A DNA stretch of 64,000 nucleotides from positions 1,674,001 through 1,738,000 of the forward strand of contig NZ_CP092488.2 in the NCBI RefSeq assembly GCF_022430545.2, given 5' to 3'. This stretch comes from Mycobacterium paraterrae (GTDB lineage: Bacteria > Actinomycetota > Actinomycetes > Mycobacteriales > Mycobacteriaceae). Below are positions 7,874-21,215 of the stretch, piece after piece (the stretch's first letter is position 1; each line of letters opens with the position of its first letter). The position numbers were made by a program, and so were the translations under genes. Below the pieces are notes generated by a model. The model made no database searches. It was given only the letters and a program-made list of their open reading frames with translations, and was not told the DNA's origin.

Positions 7874-8035
7874 TTAGCGAATAACCCCGCCCCCCAACGC
7901 GGTGATCATCCCCAACGACACGACGCCGACCACATCCAGCCTGGCGGCCCGCACCGCTGTCAGCGCACCGTTGAGCCCGAATACGAAGGTTCCCGTGAGG
8001 TCCAGCGCGAGCAACAGCGGTGGTTCGGCATGCAC
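7874..8035 (-). pseudogene. Truncated TRIC/UPF0126-type channel gene remnant
   Basis: A 53-codon minus-strand reading frame begins with GTG at 8035 and ends in TAA at 7874. It reads as the N-terminus of a UPF0126/TRIC (YicG-like) membrane protein: LLLALDLTGTFVFGLNGAL, then AVRAARLDVVGVV, then ITALGGGVIR. In intact members this last motif (GGG-[IV]-IRD) continues into five more helices and about 150 residues. Here it stops exactly after GGGVIR. The other helices are not present nearby. It is therefore a 5' fragment left by deletion, next to the unrelated membrane gene at 7106-7822. Confidence 0.75.
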
Positions 8036-8064
8036 ACACTGTGCTTAGCACGGCCGGCTCCGAC

Positions 8065-9069
8065 TTAGGACGTCGTCCACTGCAGCAGCTTGTCGACCGG
8101 CCAGGTGTTGACGATACGGTCCACTGGCACATCGGCATCCAGCGCACGCTGGGCTCCGTAGCCGAGGAAGTCGAGCTGTCCCGGCGCATGGGCATCGGTG
8201 TCGATGCTGAAATCGCACCCGATCTCCAGTGCCAGGTTGAGCAACCGGGTGGGCGGGTCACGGCGCTCGGGCCGGGAATTGATTTCGACGGCCGTGCCGT
8301 GGTCACGACAGGCGGTGAACACCGCCTCGGCGTCGAACGACGATTCTTTGCGGATGCCGCGATTGCCCGAGACCAGTCGCCCCGTGCAATGGCCGAGCAC
8401 GTCGGTGTGCGGATTGCGGACGGCGCGGACCATCCGCCGGGTCATCGCTTCGGCGTCCATCGACAGCTTGGAGTGCACGCTGGCCACGACGATGTCGAGT
8501 CGCTCCAACAACTCCGGTTCCTGGTCGAGGCTGCCATCATCGAGGATGTCGACTTCGATGCCAGTAAGAATTCGCATGGGAGAGAATCGATCTCGTAGCC
8601 CGTCGATGACGTCCAGTTGCTTGCGCAGTCGCTCCGGGGACAGCCCGTTGGCGATGGTCAGCCGCGGCGAGTGGTCGGTCAACGCGCAGTATTCGTGGCC
8701 CAGCGCCAGCGCGGCGGCCATCATTTCGTCGATGTTGGCCGAGCCGTCCGACCAGTTCGAATGCAGGTGCAGGTCGCCCCGCAAGGCCGCGCGGATTTCT
8801 CCACCGCCGAGATCCACGGCGCTCGAACGCAATTCGACAAGGGCATCCGGCTCACGGCCCGCCCAGGCTTGGGCGATCACCTTGGCGGTCTTCGGCCCAA
8901 TCCCCGGTAATGTCTGCCAGCTGTTGGCCTGACCGTGCCGCTCCCGCTCGTCGTCATCAAGCTTTTCGACGATGTCGGCGGCGTTGCGGTAGGCCATCAC
9001 CCGCCGCGAGTCCTCGCGGGCGCGGTCCTTGTAGTAGGCGATCTGACGCAGAGCGGCTACCGGGTCCAT
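8065..9069 (-). CDS. PHP-domain phosphoesterase with helix-hairpin-helix (Rv3856c-like)
   Basis: This 334-aa protein is close to the length of Rv3856c. The N-terminal half has a PolX-like helical/HhH segment (YYKDRAREDSRRVMAYRNAADIV and LPGIGPKTAKVI, about 8-65). The C-terminal PHP domain has the metal ligands visible in LRGDLHLHSNWSDGS, ALTDHSPRL, GIEVDIL, ASVHSKL, LGHCTGR, EINSRPERRD and DTDAHAPGQL. This resembles the PHP phosphoesterase part of bacterial PolX without the polymerase domain. It probably hydrolyses phosphoesters using Mn/Zn; the substrate is unknown. The ATG at 9069 matches the family; the upstream open frame is not coding-like. Confidence 0.88.
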   Translation of the reverse strand: MDPVAALRQIAYYKDRAREDSRRVMAYRNAADIVEKLDDDERERHGQANSWQTLPGIGPKTAKVIAQAWAGREPDALVELRSSAVDLGGGEIRAALRGDLHLHSNWSDGSANIDEMMAAALALGHEYCALTDHSPRLTIANGLSPERLRKQLDVIDGLRDRFSPMRILTGIEVDILDDGSLDQEPELLERLDIVVASVHSKLSMDAEAMTRRMVRAVRNPHTDVLGHCTGRLVSGNRGIRKESSFDAEAVFTACRDHGTAVEINSRPERRDPPTRLLNLALEIGCDFSIDTDAHAPGQLDFLGYGAQRALDADVPVDRIVNTWPVDKLLQWTTS

Positions 9070-9131
9070 GTCACCAGTGTGCCCGCCGACGACGATGCAG
9101 AGCGCGGCGATGCGGAGGTCGTTCAGGCCCG

Positions 9132-9548
9132 CTAGAACTGACCGGCGATGAAGCCGGCCAGCAGGACACTGAAGCCGCCGACTTCGCCGGCGACCAGTGC
9201 CGCCATCCCCACCCGCAGCGCCCGGTCGGGATTGGCGAATTGATTGTCGGTGTCCTGCTTCCACCCATGGGCGATGTAGCTCAGGATCGCGGCGACGAAG
9301 AAGAACACCAGGATCATCGCCGCGGTGAGATTGACCCACGCCGGCCATGCGCTGAGCTGGACGAATACGGCGACCAGCAAGGTCGCGAACGAATAGAGCA
9401 GCGCGGCGCGGTGGGCGATGTCGACATAGGGGTGAGCGCGATGCTGCTCGGACGCCATCACCTGACGGTACTTCCAGACGCCGAGCACCAAGGCCAGCAG
9501 AAAAATCAGCCCGGCCGCCAGCAGCGTAATCCTGAAATCGAAGGGCAA
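9132..9548 (-). CDS. Four-helix integral membrane protein (Rv3857c region)
   Basis: This membrane protein has four predicted helices: ITLLAAGLIFLLALVLGVW, AALLYSFATLLVAVFVQL, LTAAMILVFFFVAAILSYIA and GMAALVAGEVGGFSVLLAGFI. A His/Asp-containing loop (HRAHPYVDIAHR) lies between helices 1 and 2. H37Rv carries only a short membrane ORF (Rv3857c) at this position, so this may be the intact form; that is an inference. The start is uncertain. TTG at 9548 gives 138 aa, while an ATG at 9626 would overlap the divergent gene at 9610. Function unknown. Confidence 0.65.
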   Translation of the reverse strand: MPFDFRITLLAAGLIFLLALVLGVWKYRQVMASEQHRAHPYVDIAHRAALLYSFATLLVAVFVQLSAWPAWVNLTAAMILVFFFVAAILSYIAHGWKQDTDNQFANPDRALRVGMAALVAGEVGGFSVLLAGFIAGQF

Positions 9549-9609
9549 CGCGGCGATGTCGGCGTATCGGCGCGGGCACTCTTGGCCGGCCTGGACTACC
9601 GTTGGATTA

Positions 9610-10458
9610 ATGCGATTCGCGTTCAAGACCTCACCTCAAGACACCACCTGGGCAGACATGCTGGCCGTCTGGCAGGCCGCCGACGACATCGACGTCTACG
9701 AATCCGGATGGACGTTTGACCACTTCTACCCGATTTTCAGCGACAGTACCGGGCCGTGCCTGGAAGGCTGGACGACGCTCACCGCGCTGGCGCAAGCGAC
9801 CAACCGGCTGCGGCTGGGCACCCTGGTCACCGGGATTCACTACCGACACCCCGCTGTCCTGGCGAATATGGCTGCCGCACTTGACATCATCTCCAACGGC
9901 CGGCTGGAGCTGGGCATCGGTGCCGGCTGGAACGAAGAAGAATCCGGTGCCTACGGCATCGAGCTGGGCAGCATCAAGGAGCGCTTCGACCGCTTCGAGG
10001 AGGCGTGTGCGGTGCTGACCAGCCTGCTCAGCCAGGAGACGACCAGCTTCGACGGAAAGTTCTACCAGCTCAAGGACGCCCGCAACGAGCCGAAGGGACC
10101 GCAGCGCCCTCATCCACCCATCTGCATCGGCGGCAGCGGCGAGAAGCGCACCCTGCGGATCACCGCTCAGTACGCCCAGCACTGGAACTTCGTCGGCGGA
10201 CCGCCGGATGTGTTCAAGCACAAGCGGGAGGTGCTGGCGTCGCACTGCGCCGATATCGGACGCGACCCGAAGGAGATCATGACGTCAGCGCATCTGCGCC
10301 TTGAGCCCGACCTGAACCACTCGCAGGTCATCGACACCGCCGCGGCGCTGGCAGCCGAGGGTCTGGACCTGGGCATCGTCTACCTGCCGCCGCCACATAC
10401 GCCGGACGTGCTGGAGCCGCTGGCCGAGGCGATTCGGGACTCCGGCTTGCTGACGTAA
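9610..10458 (+). CDS. LLM-class F420-dependent oxidoreductase
   Basis: This is a 282-aa luciferase-like monooxygenase family protein with a TIM-barrel fold. Typical segments are ESGWTFDHFYPIF, TALAQATNRLRLGTLVTG, RHPAVLANMAAALDIISNGRLELGIGAGWNEEE and HPPICIGGSGEKRTLRI. The GIGAGWNEEE loop is characteristic of mycobacterial F420-binding LLM proteins. The substrate is unknown. It is transcribed divergently from the membrane gene at 9132-9548. The start at 9610 is the first ATG and fits the family N-terminus (MRFAFKTSPQ). Confidence 0.88.
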   Translation: MRFAFKTSPQDTTWADMLAVWQAADDIDVYESGWTFDHFYPIFSDSTGPCLEGWTTLTALAQATNRLRLGTLVTGIHYRHPAVLANMAAALDIISNGRLELGIGAGWNEEESGAYGIELGSIKERFDRFEEACAVLTSLLSQETTSFDGKFYQLKDARNEPKGPQRPHPPICIGGSGEKRTLRITAQYAQHWNFVGGPPDVFKHKREVLASHCADIGRDPKEIMTSAHLRLEPDLNHSQVIDTAAALAAEGLDLGIVYLPPPHTPDVLEPLAEAIRDSGLLT

Positions 10459-10560
10459 TCGCGCCAGCCTGATTTCGAGTAGCGGACTACTCGTGTGCCG
10501 ACCCGATCGCGGGCACACGATGGGCGTGCCAGATACGTTCGCGAAGTCAGGACCCCAGCC

Positions 10561-11208
10561 ATGAAAACCTATGCAGTGCAACAAGGCGACACCCTGTTCG
10601 GTATCGCTCAACGCGAATACGGAGATGGTGATCTCTACACGGTCATCGCGGCCCAGAACCATCTCCCCGATCCCGACGTGATTCAGCTCGGTCAACAGTT
10701 GCTGATCCCCTACGTGACTTTTCGGCACCGGTTCGCCACGCTCGATTCCAACGTGGCTCGCAAGGAGCTCACGGAGCATTACTACAACACCACAGACAGC
10801 AACGTGGAGTTGATCTGGGAGATCGTCAATGGGGTTGCCCAGCGCGAGATTCACGAGGGTGCGTGGCTGCACATTCCTGATCTCGTCGATGTCGGCCACC
10901 ACACCGTCGTGGCCGACGAGACCCTCGAAGGTCTTGCGGCGCGCTGGTACGGCGACGACCACCTCGCGGAGATCATCGCGCTCGCCAACAACCTGCCGTC
11001 GGGTAGCGCCTTGGCCCCGGGTCAGGTGCTCACCCAGCCGGGATTGAACCGCCGACGCCATATCGCCGGCGACACCCTCGCTTCCCTTTGCCGGGAAGAG
11101 TACGGCGACGGCGATCTCCCTACCCGGATAGCCGTGGTGGCGGCCGCAAACCGGATCGGCGACCCGAACGCCGTCTTTTCCAACCAGACGGTCTACATCC
11201 CGTCCTGA
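10561..11208 (+). CDS. Three-LysM-domain protein
   Basis: This 215-aa protein is made almost entirely of LysM-like modules: YAVQQGDTLFGIAQREYGDGDLYTVIAAQNHLPDPDVIQLGQQLLIP (residues 3-50), HTVVADETLEGLAARWYGDDHLAEII (about 115-160) and HIAGDTLASLCREEYGDGDLPTRI ending in NQTVYIPS (about 165-215). A less clear fourth module (LDSNVARKELTEHYYNTTDSN to WLHIPDL) lies between modules 1 and 2. There is no signal peptide or enzymatic domain. LysM binds N-acetylglucosamine polymers, but without an export signal its location is uncertain. Similar cytoplasmic LysM proteins occur in phage tail or contractile systems; nothing nearby supports that. Confidence 0.82.
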   Translation: MKTYAVQQGDTLFGIAQREYGDGDLYTVIAAQNHLPDPDVIQLGQQLLIPYVTFRHRFATLDSNVARKELTEHYYNTTDSNVELIWEIVNGVAQREIHEGAWLHIPDLVDVGHHTVVADETLEGLAARWYGDDHLAEIIALANNLPSGSALAPGQVLTQPGLNRRRHIAGDTLASLCREEYGDGDLPTRIAVVAAANRIGDPNAVFSNQTVYIPS

Positions 11209-11287
11209 GGGGAGGTCGAGCGAAAGGTCACGATTCGGTGACGGTTAGCAAACGCCCGCCGTTACCGCCGAACCCGTAGACGAACTG

Positions 11288-11428
11288 TCAGACGCCGAAG
11301 CGAAGCAACTCGTCGGCAGTCACCAAGCGCTCGTGCTTGGCGGGAAATTCGCGGCTCTTTACCGGGTGGCGGAACCATGACCAGGCGATTCGGCTAACCC
11401 GGGAGCGGGTCATCGGGTTCATGTACAC
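11288..11428 (-). CDS. Small basic protein, 46 aa, unknown function
   Basis: This short gene lies in an otherwise empty interval. GTG at 11428 is preceded by AGGAG at an ideal 8-base spacing. The product is 46 aa, strongly basic and aromatic in the middle (RIAWSWFRHPVKSREFPAKH), ending in LVTADELLRFGV. Third codon positions are mostly G or C, as in true genes of this genome. There is no signal peptide or membrane helix. The C-terminal half (ERLVTADELLRFGV) could form a helix. I do not recognise a family. It is convergent with the LysM gene and upstream of gltD on the same strand, with 142 bp between. Confidence 0.55.
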   Translation of the reverse strand: MYMNPMTRSRVSRIAWSWFRHPVKSREFPAKHERLVTADELLRFGV

Positions 11429-11571
11429 GCTGCTTACTCCTGCGGTCGATTAGCTCAACCAGGCTCCACACCCCGCGGCGCCCATATCGAACTATTAGAC
11501 ACCCATTAGCTGGCAAACAGTGTAGGACGCGCCGCGCGATTTATCAAATGTTGCGCTTGTGACGAATGTGA

Positions 11572-13015
11572 CTAACGTTGCGGCGCGGCAGTGGGAACAA
11601 TCGGGGCCGGCAGCGCGGTCTCGCCCATCAGGAACCGATCGACAGCCGCCGCGGCGGCCCGGCCCTCAGCGATAGCCCAGACGATCAGCGACTGGCCGCG
11701 ACCAGCGTCGCCGGCAACGAATACGCCCGGCACCGACGTCTCGAAGTTGCTGCCCCGCGCGACGTTGCCGCGATCGGTGAGCTCGACGCCGAGGTCGGTC
11801 AGCAGACCTTTTTGCTCCGGGCCAACGAATCCCATGGCCAGCAACACCAGATCCGCTTCGAGTTCGAAGTCCGTGCCCTCGGTCTTGACGAATTTGCCGT
11901 CCTGCATCGTGACCTCGTGCACCTTCAGCGCGGTGACGTGCCCGTCTTTGCCGACGAATTCCTCGGTGTTGACCGAGAACACGCGCTCACCGCCCTCTTC
12001 GTGCGCCGACGAGACGCGGAACATCATCGCGTAGGTCGGCCACGGCGTGGACGGCGCGCGGGTCTCCGGCGGCCGCGGCATGATCTCGAACTGGTGAATG
12101 CTCTCGGCGTGCTGACGGTGGGCGGTGCCCAGGCAGTCGGCGCCGGTGTCGCCACCACCGATGATGACGACCTTCTTGCCTTGGGCGGTGATCGGCGGCT
12201 CGGCCAACTCGCCTGAGGCGTAACGGTTTCCCCACGGCAGGTACTCCATCGCCTGATGGATGCCGTCCAGCTCGCGGCCGGGGATCGGCAGGTCACGCCA
12301 GGCGGTCGCGCCGTTGGCCAACACCACCGCGTCGAACTCCGACTTCAGTTCATCGGGGGTGATGTCGACGCCGACGTCGACGCCGGAGCGGAATTCGGTT
12401 CCTTCGGCGCGCATCTGGTCGAGGCGACGGTCCAGGTGCCGTTTTTCCATCTTGAACTCGGGGATGCCGTATCGCAGCAGGCCCCCGATCTTGTCGGCAC
12501 GCTCGAACACCGTCACCGAGTGCCCGGCCCGGGTCAGCTGCTGCGCGGCGGCCAGGCCGGCCGGCCCGGATCCCACGACGGCCACCTTTTTGCCGGTGTG
12601 CTCGTCGGGCGGCAATGGAACCACCCAGCCCTCGTCGAAGGCGTTGTCGATGATCTCGACTTCGATCTGCTTGATCGTCACGGCGTCCTGGTTGATGCCC
12701 AGCACACAGGACGATTCACACGGCGCCGGACACAGTCGACCGGTGAACTCAGGAAAGTTGTTGGTGGCATGCAGCCGCTCGATGGCCTCGCGCCACCGGT
12801 CGGTGCGGACCAGGTCATTCCACTCCGGAATCAGGTTGCCCAGCGGGCAACCGTTGTGGCAGAAGGGAATTCCGCAATCCATGCATCGGCTCGCCTGGAT
12901 CTGCAGGTTGGAGTGCGGGAAGTCTTCGTAGACCTCGTTCCAGTCTTGGAGGCGCAGGTCCACCGGGCGACGCTTGGGCGTCTCGCGGTGGGTGTACTTG
13001 AGGAAACCCCTGGGA

Positions 13016-13023
<8 letters not shown>
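11572..13023 (-). CDS. gltD: Glutamate synthase (NADPH) small subunit GltD
   Basis: This is a 483-aa glutamate synthase beta subunit. The N-terminal Fe-S cluster cysteines are in CMDCGIPFCHNGCPLGN and CPAPCESSC. An FAD motif (VVGSGPAGLAAAQQL, about 147-160) and an NADPH motif (VIIGGGDTGADCLGTA, about 290) follow, with the terminal FAD segment GVFVAGDAGRGQSLIVWAI. It passes electrons from NADPH to GltB for glutamate formation from glutamine and 2-oxoglutarate. Its ATG overlaps the end of gltB by eight bases, so the subunits are translationally coupled. Length matches Rv3858c. Confidence 0.96.
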
Positions 13024-17608
<4,585 letters not shown>

Positions 17609-18226
17609 TCGCACCTGCTCCTTCACCAATTGCTGCCGCAGCATTACGAAACGTTGCCGTCGGATGCCGCGCCCTAAAAGGCTGAGGGTTAGGCCCCTAC
17701 GGTCTTGCCAAGGTGCTGCTCGTCGGATAACGACGACCCCGGTTGGGAGTATCCGTACGGCGCTGAACGGTGGCCCGGTTACCGGTTTTCGACAAGTCGT
17801 AAAACGATATGACAAAACCCGCCTGACATGCCAACTTGGACCATCTTAGCCCTTCCGTCGGCGGTCGCGCGCCGGTGTGACGTCATCCACAGGGCCGCGC
17901 GGCCAGTGGTGCTGTGCCGCAATACGTTTCGCGGCCTCCCGACCCTCGTCTATACGCTCGTCCGCAGTCCCACGCTGCGACGTCCGCGCGCAGCCGTTTG
18001 CTGTGATATCGGTCGCTGAAGCTTGCGCGCGGAGACCCATCCCGCCGCGATGGCGCTCACCTGGCGTTTCATGTCGTCACGGCACCGCGTCGCCCGTATT
18101 CGCCGGCCTGCGCCTGCACGCGGGAAAGTTGCCCGAACTTTTTCGGCTTTGCGCCGTCGGCGTGCCCGTGACCTGCTGGGCAGGCGCTCGTGGCAGGCCC
18201 ATCACCGACGGCTTTACGATGCATCC
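17609..18226. other. Divergent intergenic region, gltB to Rv3860-like gene
   Basis: This region of about 600 bp separates two divergent transcription units and must hold the gltB promoter and the promoter of the MinD-like gene. Open frames run through it on both strands, but none has a good ribosome binding site, family resemblance or consistent codon bias. No recognisable riboswitch, repeat or GlnR-type site was found by eye. The part next to gltB (about 17740-17850) is the most AT-rich. Confidence 0.4.
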
Positions 18227-18292
18227 ATGAGCTTGGCCGAGCCGGATGTGCGCCAGCTGATCGACATCTTCCCGGGTCGCGTGACCGCATGA
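18227..18292 (+). other. 21-codon upstream ORF coupled to the MinD-like gene
   Basis: A short frame from ATG 18227 to TGA 18292 encodes MSLAEPDVRQLIDIFPGRVTA. Its stop overlaps the ATG of the next gene as ATGA, the usual arrangement for translational coupling in this genome. The peptide has no export signal. It could be a leader that loads ribosomes for the MinD-like protein, or chance. No upstream purine-rich site is obvious. Confidence 0.35.
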
Positions 18293-19410
18293 CCGAGCCC
18301 GACGACTTCCTGAGGGATCGTCAACGCCCCCTGCCTCCGCCGGGTCTTGACCGTCCGCCTGCGCAACCACCGCCCCTTCCTGCGCAGCAACTGCCGCCGC
18401 GGCCGCCCGCCGGCGACCCGCGCCAGGCACCACCGCCACGGCCGGCTCCCCCGCCGCCGGCACCGTCGTGGAACAACCTCGATTTCTCGGCAGCCGAGCG
18501 CGCACCCCGCGGGCCGGGTCCCAGGTACGGCTGGCAGCGGATCGTATTCAAGGCCACCTTCGGGCTAGTCAACCTCGGACCGTCGGCCGGTGAGCGGCAG
18601 GACGCCGCCTACGAGGCCGCGATCGCCTCGACCCTGCGGGGCAACTACAAGGTCGGAGTGCTGGGCAAAGGCGGGGTCGGCAAGACCACCGTCGCCGCCA
18701 GTGTCGGCTCGATCTTCGCCGAACTGCGACGCCAGGACCGCGTGGTCGCGATCGACGCCGATACCGCGTTCGGCCGACTGGGCAGCCGGATCGACCCGCG
18801 CACCAACGGGTCGTACTGGGAGATCGCCTCGGACAAGAATCTGCGGTCGTTCGCCGACGTCAGCACGCGGGTCGGCAGCAACTCGGCGGGGCTGTACGTG
18901 CTGGCCGGCGAACCGACCGCCGGGCCGCGGCGGGTGCTTGATCCCGCGCTGTACCGCGAAGCCACCTCCCGGCTGGATCGGCACTTCACCATCGCGATCA
19001 TCGACTGCGGTTCGACGATGGACGCACCGGTCACCCAGGAAGCCCTGAGCGACCTCGACGCGCTCATCGTGGTCTCGTCGCCGTGGGCCGACGGCGCCGG
19101 GGCCGCCGCACAGACGATGGAGTGGCTGGCAGCCCGCGGCCGCACCGGGCTACTCCGCCGCACCGTGGTGGTGCTCAACGATTCCGACGGTCACTCCGAC
19201 AAGCGCCACCGGTCAGCACTGGCCAACCAGTTCCTCGAACGCGGCCAGAAGGTGGTGGAGGTGCCCTTCGACCCGCACCTGCGTCCCGGCGGCGTCATCG
19301 ACGTGCAGAGCGAACTCGCGCGCAAGACGCGGCGCAAATTCTTGGAGATCGCCGCGACGGTCGCGGGGTTCTTCGCGAACCGACCGGACGGACCAAGGGA
19401 ACCCCGCTAG
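18289..19410 (+). CDS. Proline-rich MinD/ParA-like ATPase (Rv3860-like, EspI-related)
   Basis: This 373-aa protein has an N-terminal 60-residue Pro-rich disordered segment (PPPGLDRPPAQPPPLPAQQ). A SIMIBI-class ATPase domain follows, with deviant Walker A GKGGVGKTT at residues 126-134, an ATP/Mg Asp in VAIDADTAFGRLG, and AIIDCGSTMDAPVT. It resembles Rv3860, which sits at the edge of the ESX-1 locus, and has the same plan as the ESX-1 protein EspI. Here the ESX-1 locus does not follow. Function is unproven; an ATPase role linked to secretion or positioning is inferred. The ATG at 18289 overlaps the stop of a 21-codon upstream frame. Confidence 0.85.
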   Translation: MTEPDDFLRDRQRPLPPPGLDRPPAQPPPLPAQQLPPRPPAGDPRQAPPPRPAPPPPAPSWNNLDFSAAERAPRGPGPRYGWQRIVFKATFGLVNLGPSAGERQDAAYEAAIASTLRGNYKVGVLGKGGVGKTTVAASVGSIFAELRRQDRVVAIDADTAFGRLGSRIDPRTNGSYWEIASDKNLRSFADVSTRVGSNSAGLYVLAGEPTAGPRRVLDPALYREATSRLDRHFTIAIIDCGSTMDAPVTQEALSDLDALIVVSSPWADGAGAAAQTMEWLAARGRTGLLRRTVVVLNDSDGHSDKRHRSALANQFLERGQKVVEVPFDPHLRPGGVIDVQSELARKTRRKFLEIAATVAGFFANRPDGPREPR

Positions 19411-20267
19411 ACCCTGGCCGACGGGTCCGCGGTGGCTTCGATCTTCGTCACCAAGTGCTCGCCGATCGTCAGCACGACGACCGCGAACAGGCGCCGCTCG
19501 GCGAATGCCAGCAACACGGGCTGGCCGGCCGGGCCGCTCACCACCGTCGCGCCAGGACCCAGGTAGCGCAGCAGGTTGACCGCGACATCGTGGGGCCCGT
19601 GGTTGATCTGCGGAGGCAGCGCGGGATCCGCCAGCACGGTGCCGACGCCCCACACCGTCGGGTCCAGCACCGCGACCAGTGCCTGCAGGTCGCCGTTCGC
19701 GCACGCGGTGATGAACTTCTCGGTGACCAGCTGGTGCTCGGCCGCCGTTACCTCACCCGGTTTCGGTTGTGTCAGCGCGAATTTCGCGCGTGCTCGCCGA
19801 GCCAGTTGGCGGCAGGTTCCGGCGGGGCGTCCGACGGTCTCGGCGATCGCGTCGAAGGGCACCCCGAAAACGTCGTGCAGAACGAACGAGACCCGCTCCC
19901 CCGGACTGAGGCGGCGCAGCACCTCGAGCAGCGCCGTACGGACCTCGTCGTCCAGGGTGACCCGGTCGGCGGGGTCGAGCCGGACGGGCTGGTTCACCGC
20001 ATCCGCCGCCGCCTCGATGTCGCCCGGGCGCTCGTAGCGCGCACGGGCCGATCGGGCCTGGTCCAGACACAGCCTGCCGGCGACCACGGTCAGCCAGGCG
20101 CGCACGTCGTCGATGGTGTTGACGTCGGTTCGGGATAGCCGCAGAAACGCCTCTTGCGCAACATCTTCCGCATCACCGATGTCGCCGAGCATCTGGTAGG
20201 CCAGGTTGACCAGGTATGGGCGATGGTGCCGCCACGCCTCGGCGATGTCTCCGGTGGAGCCGCTCAT
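19407..20267 (-). CDS. SigI-like ECF sigma factor with SnoaL-like C-terminal domain
   Basis: This 286-aa ECF sigma factor has sigma-2 at residues 10-80 (YLVNLAYQMLGDIGDAEDVAQEAFLRL) and sigma-4 at about 110-170 (LSPGERVSFVLHDVFGVPFDAIAETVGRPAGTCRQLARRAR). An NTF2/SnoaL-like C-terminal extension (EKFITACANGDLQALVAVLDPTV...) of the SigI/SigJ type follows. In such factors the extension often replaces an anti-sigma factor. It most resembles M. tuberculosis SigI, which lies elsewhere in that genome, so this is a paralogue or a relocated copy. It is divergent from an NmrA-like reductase gene across 104 bp containing an inverted repeat, and its stop overlaps the stop of the MinD-like gene. Confidence 0.85.
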   Translation of the reverse strand: MSGSTGDIAEAWRHHRPYLVNLAYQMLGDIGDAEDVAQEAFLRLSRTDVNTIDDVRAWLTVVAGRLCLDQARSARARYERPGDIEAAADAVNQPVRLDPADRVTLDDEVRTALLEVLRRLSPGERVSFVLHDVFGVPFDAIAETVGRPAGTCRQLARRARAKFALTQPKPGEVTAAEHQLVTEKFITACANGDLQALVAVLDPTVWGVGTVLADPALPPQINHGPHDVAVNLLRYLGPGATVVSGPAGQPVLLAFAERRLFAVVVLTIGEHLVTKIEATADPSARV

Positions 20268-20293
20268 GTGTTCACGACGATCTGGTGGAAGGA

Positions 20294-20320
20294 AAAGTTA
20301 CACAGCTTCGCCGTAACTTT
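20294..20320. promoter_or_regulatory. Inverted repeat between sigma factor and reductase genes
   Basis: AAAGTTAC and GTAACTTT form a perfect 8-bp inverted repeat separated by 11 bp in the divergent region between the SigI-like gene and the NmrA-like gene. It could be an operator for a dimeric repressor, or the promoter element recognised by the sigma factor itself. No regulator gene of the TetR, MarR or LysR type is adjacent. Confidence 0.5.
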
Positions 20321-20371
20321 CCCACCTCCGGTCCCGTCCTTGATGAAAAGCACACCGACCAGGAGGCTGTA

Positions 20372-21205
20372 ATGACGATTGTTGTGACCGGGGCGACCGG
20401 CAATGTCGGACGCCCGCTCGTATCGCTGCTCGCCGCCGCGGGCGCGCGGGTACGCGCGATCACACGCACACCGGGTACCGCTGCGTTCCCCGCAGGCGTC
20501 GAGGCAGTGAGCGCAGCGGTCGACGCGCTGCCCGGCGCATCGGCGGTGTTCCTCAACTCGCGCGCCCTCGGCGATGATCTCGCCAACGTGGTTGCCGCGG
20601 CCCGGCGTAGCGGAGTGACCAAGCTGGTCGCATTGTCGGCGATCAACGCCGACGACGACGTCGCGCGGCAGCCCTCGCGCGCGCGGGGTGATCGCAACAA
20701 GGAGGTCGAGCAGCTGTGCGTCGAGTCCGGCCTGGCGTGGGTCAGCCTGCGGCCGACGGTGTTCGCGACCAACTTCGTCGGTATGTGGTCGGCGCAGATT
20801 CGGGCCGGTGACGTGGTGGGTGGACCGTATGCCGCGGCTTCGAGCGCGCCGATCGTCGAGGCCGACATCGCCGCGGTGGCCGCCCGCGCGCTACTGACCG
20901 ATGAGCTTGTCGGCCAACGCATTCCGCTCACGGGGCCGCAGGCACTGACTAACGCCGAGATGGTCGACGTCATCGCCGGCGCGCTCGGTCGACCGTTGCG
21001 TTACGTCGAAGCACCGCCAGAGGTCGTGCGTCAGCGGTTCATCGACATCGGTTTGGGCGCCGATTTCGCCGACGCCTACATCGCGATGCTCGCCGAGACC
21101 GTCGATAAGCCGGCGCTGGTTACCCACGACGTCGAGAAGATCACCGGCCACCCGGCGACCAGCTTTGCCGAGTGGGTTTCCGACCATCGTCAGTTATTCA
21201 GCTAG
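20372..21205 (+). CDS. NmrA-like NAD(P)-binding protein
   Basis: This is a 277-aa atypical short-chain dehydrogenase of the NmrA/quinone-oxidoreductase-2 type. A Rossmann motif is at the N-terminus (VVTGATGNVGRPLVSLL, residues 4-20), followed by GASAVFLNSRAL, KLVALSAIN and the LRPTVFATNF segment typical of NmrA proteins. It lacks the classical YxxxK pair, so it may be a redox sensor or a reductase. The ATG at 20372 follows AGGAGG. It precedes a nitroreductase-family gene by ten bases on the same strand and faces a sigma factor gene, so the three may form one redox-responsive unit. Confidence 0.85.
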   Translation: MTIVVTGATGNVGRPLVSLLAAAGARVRAITRTPGTAAFPAGVEAVSAAVDALPGASAVFLNSRALGDDLANVVAAARRSGVTKLVALSAINADDDVARQPSRARGDRNKEVEQLCVESGLAWVSLRPTVFATNFVGMWSAQIRAGDVVGGPYAAASSAPIVEADIAAVAARALLTDELVGQRIPLTGPQALTNAEMVDVIAGALGRPLRYVEAPPEVVRQRFIDIGLGADFADAYIAMLAETVDKPALVTHDVEKITGHPATSFAEWVSDHRQLFS

Positions 21206-21215
21206 GAGGCAGCAC

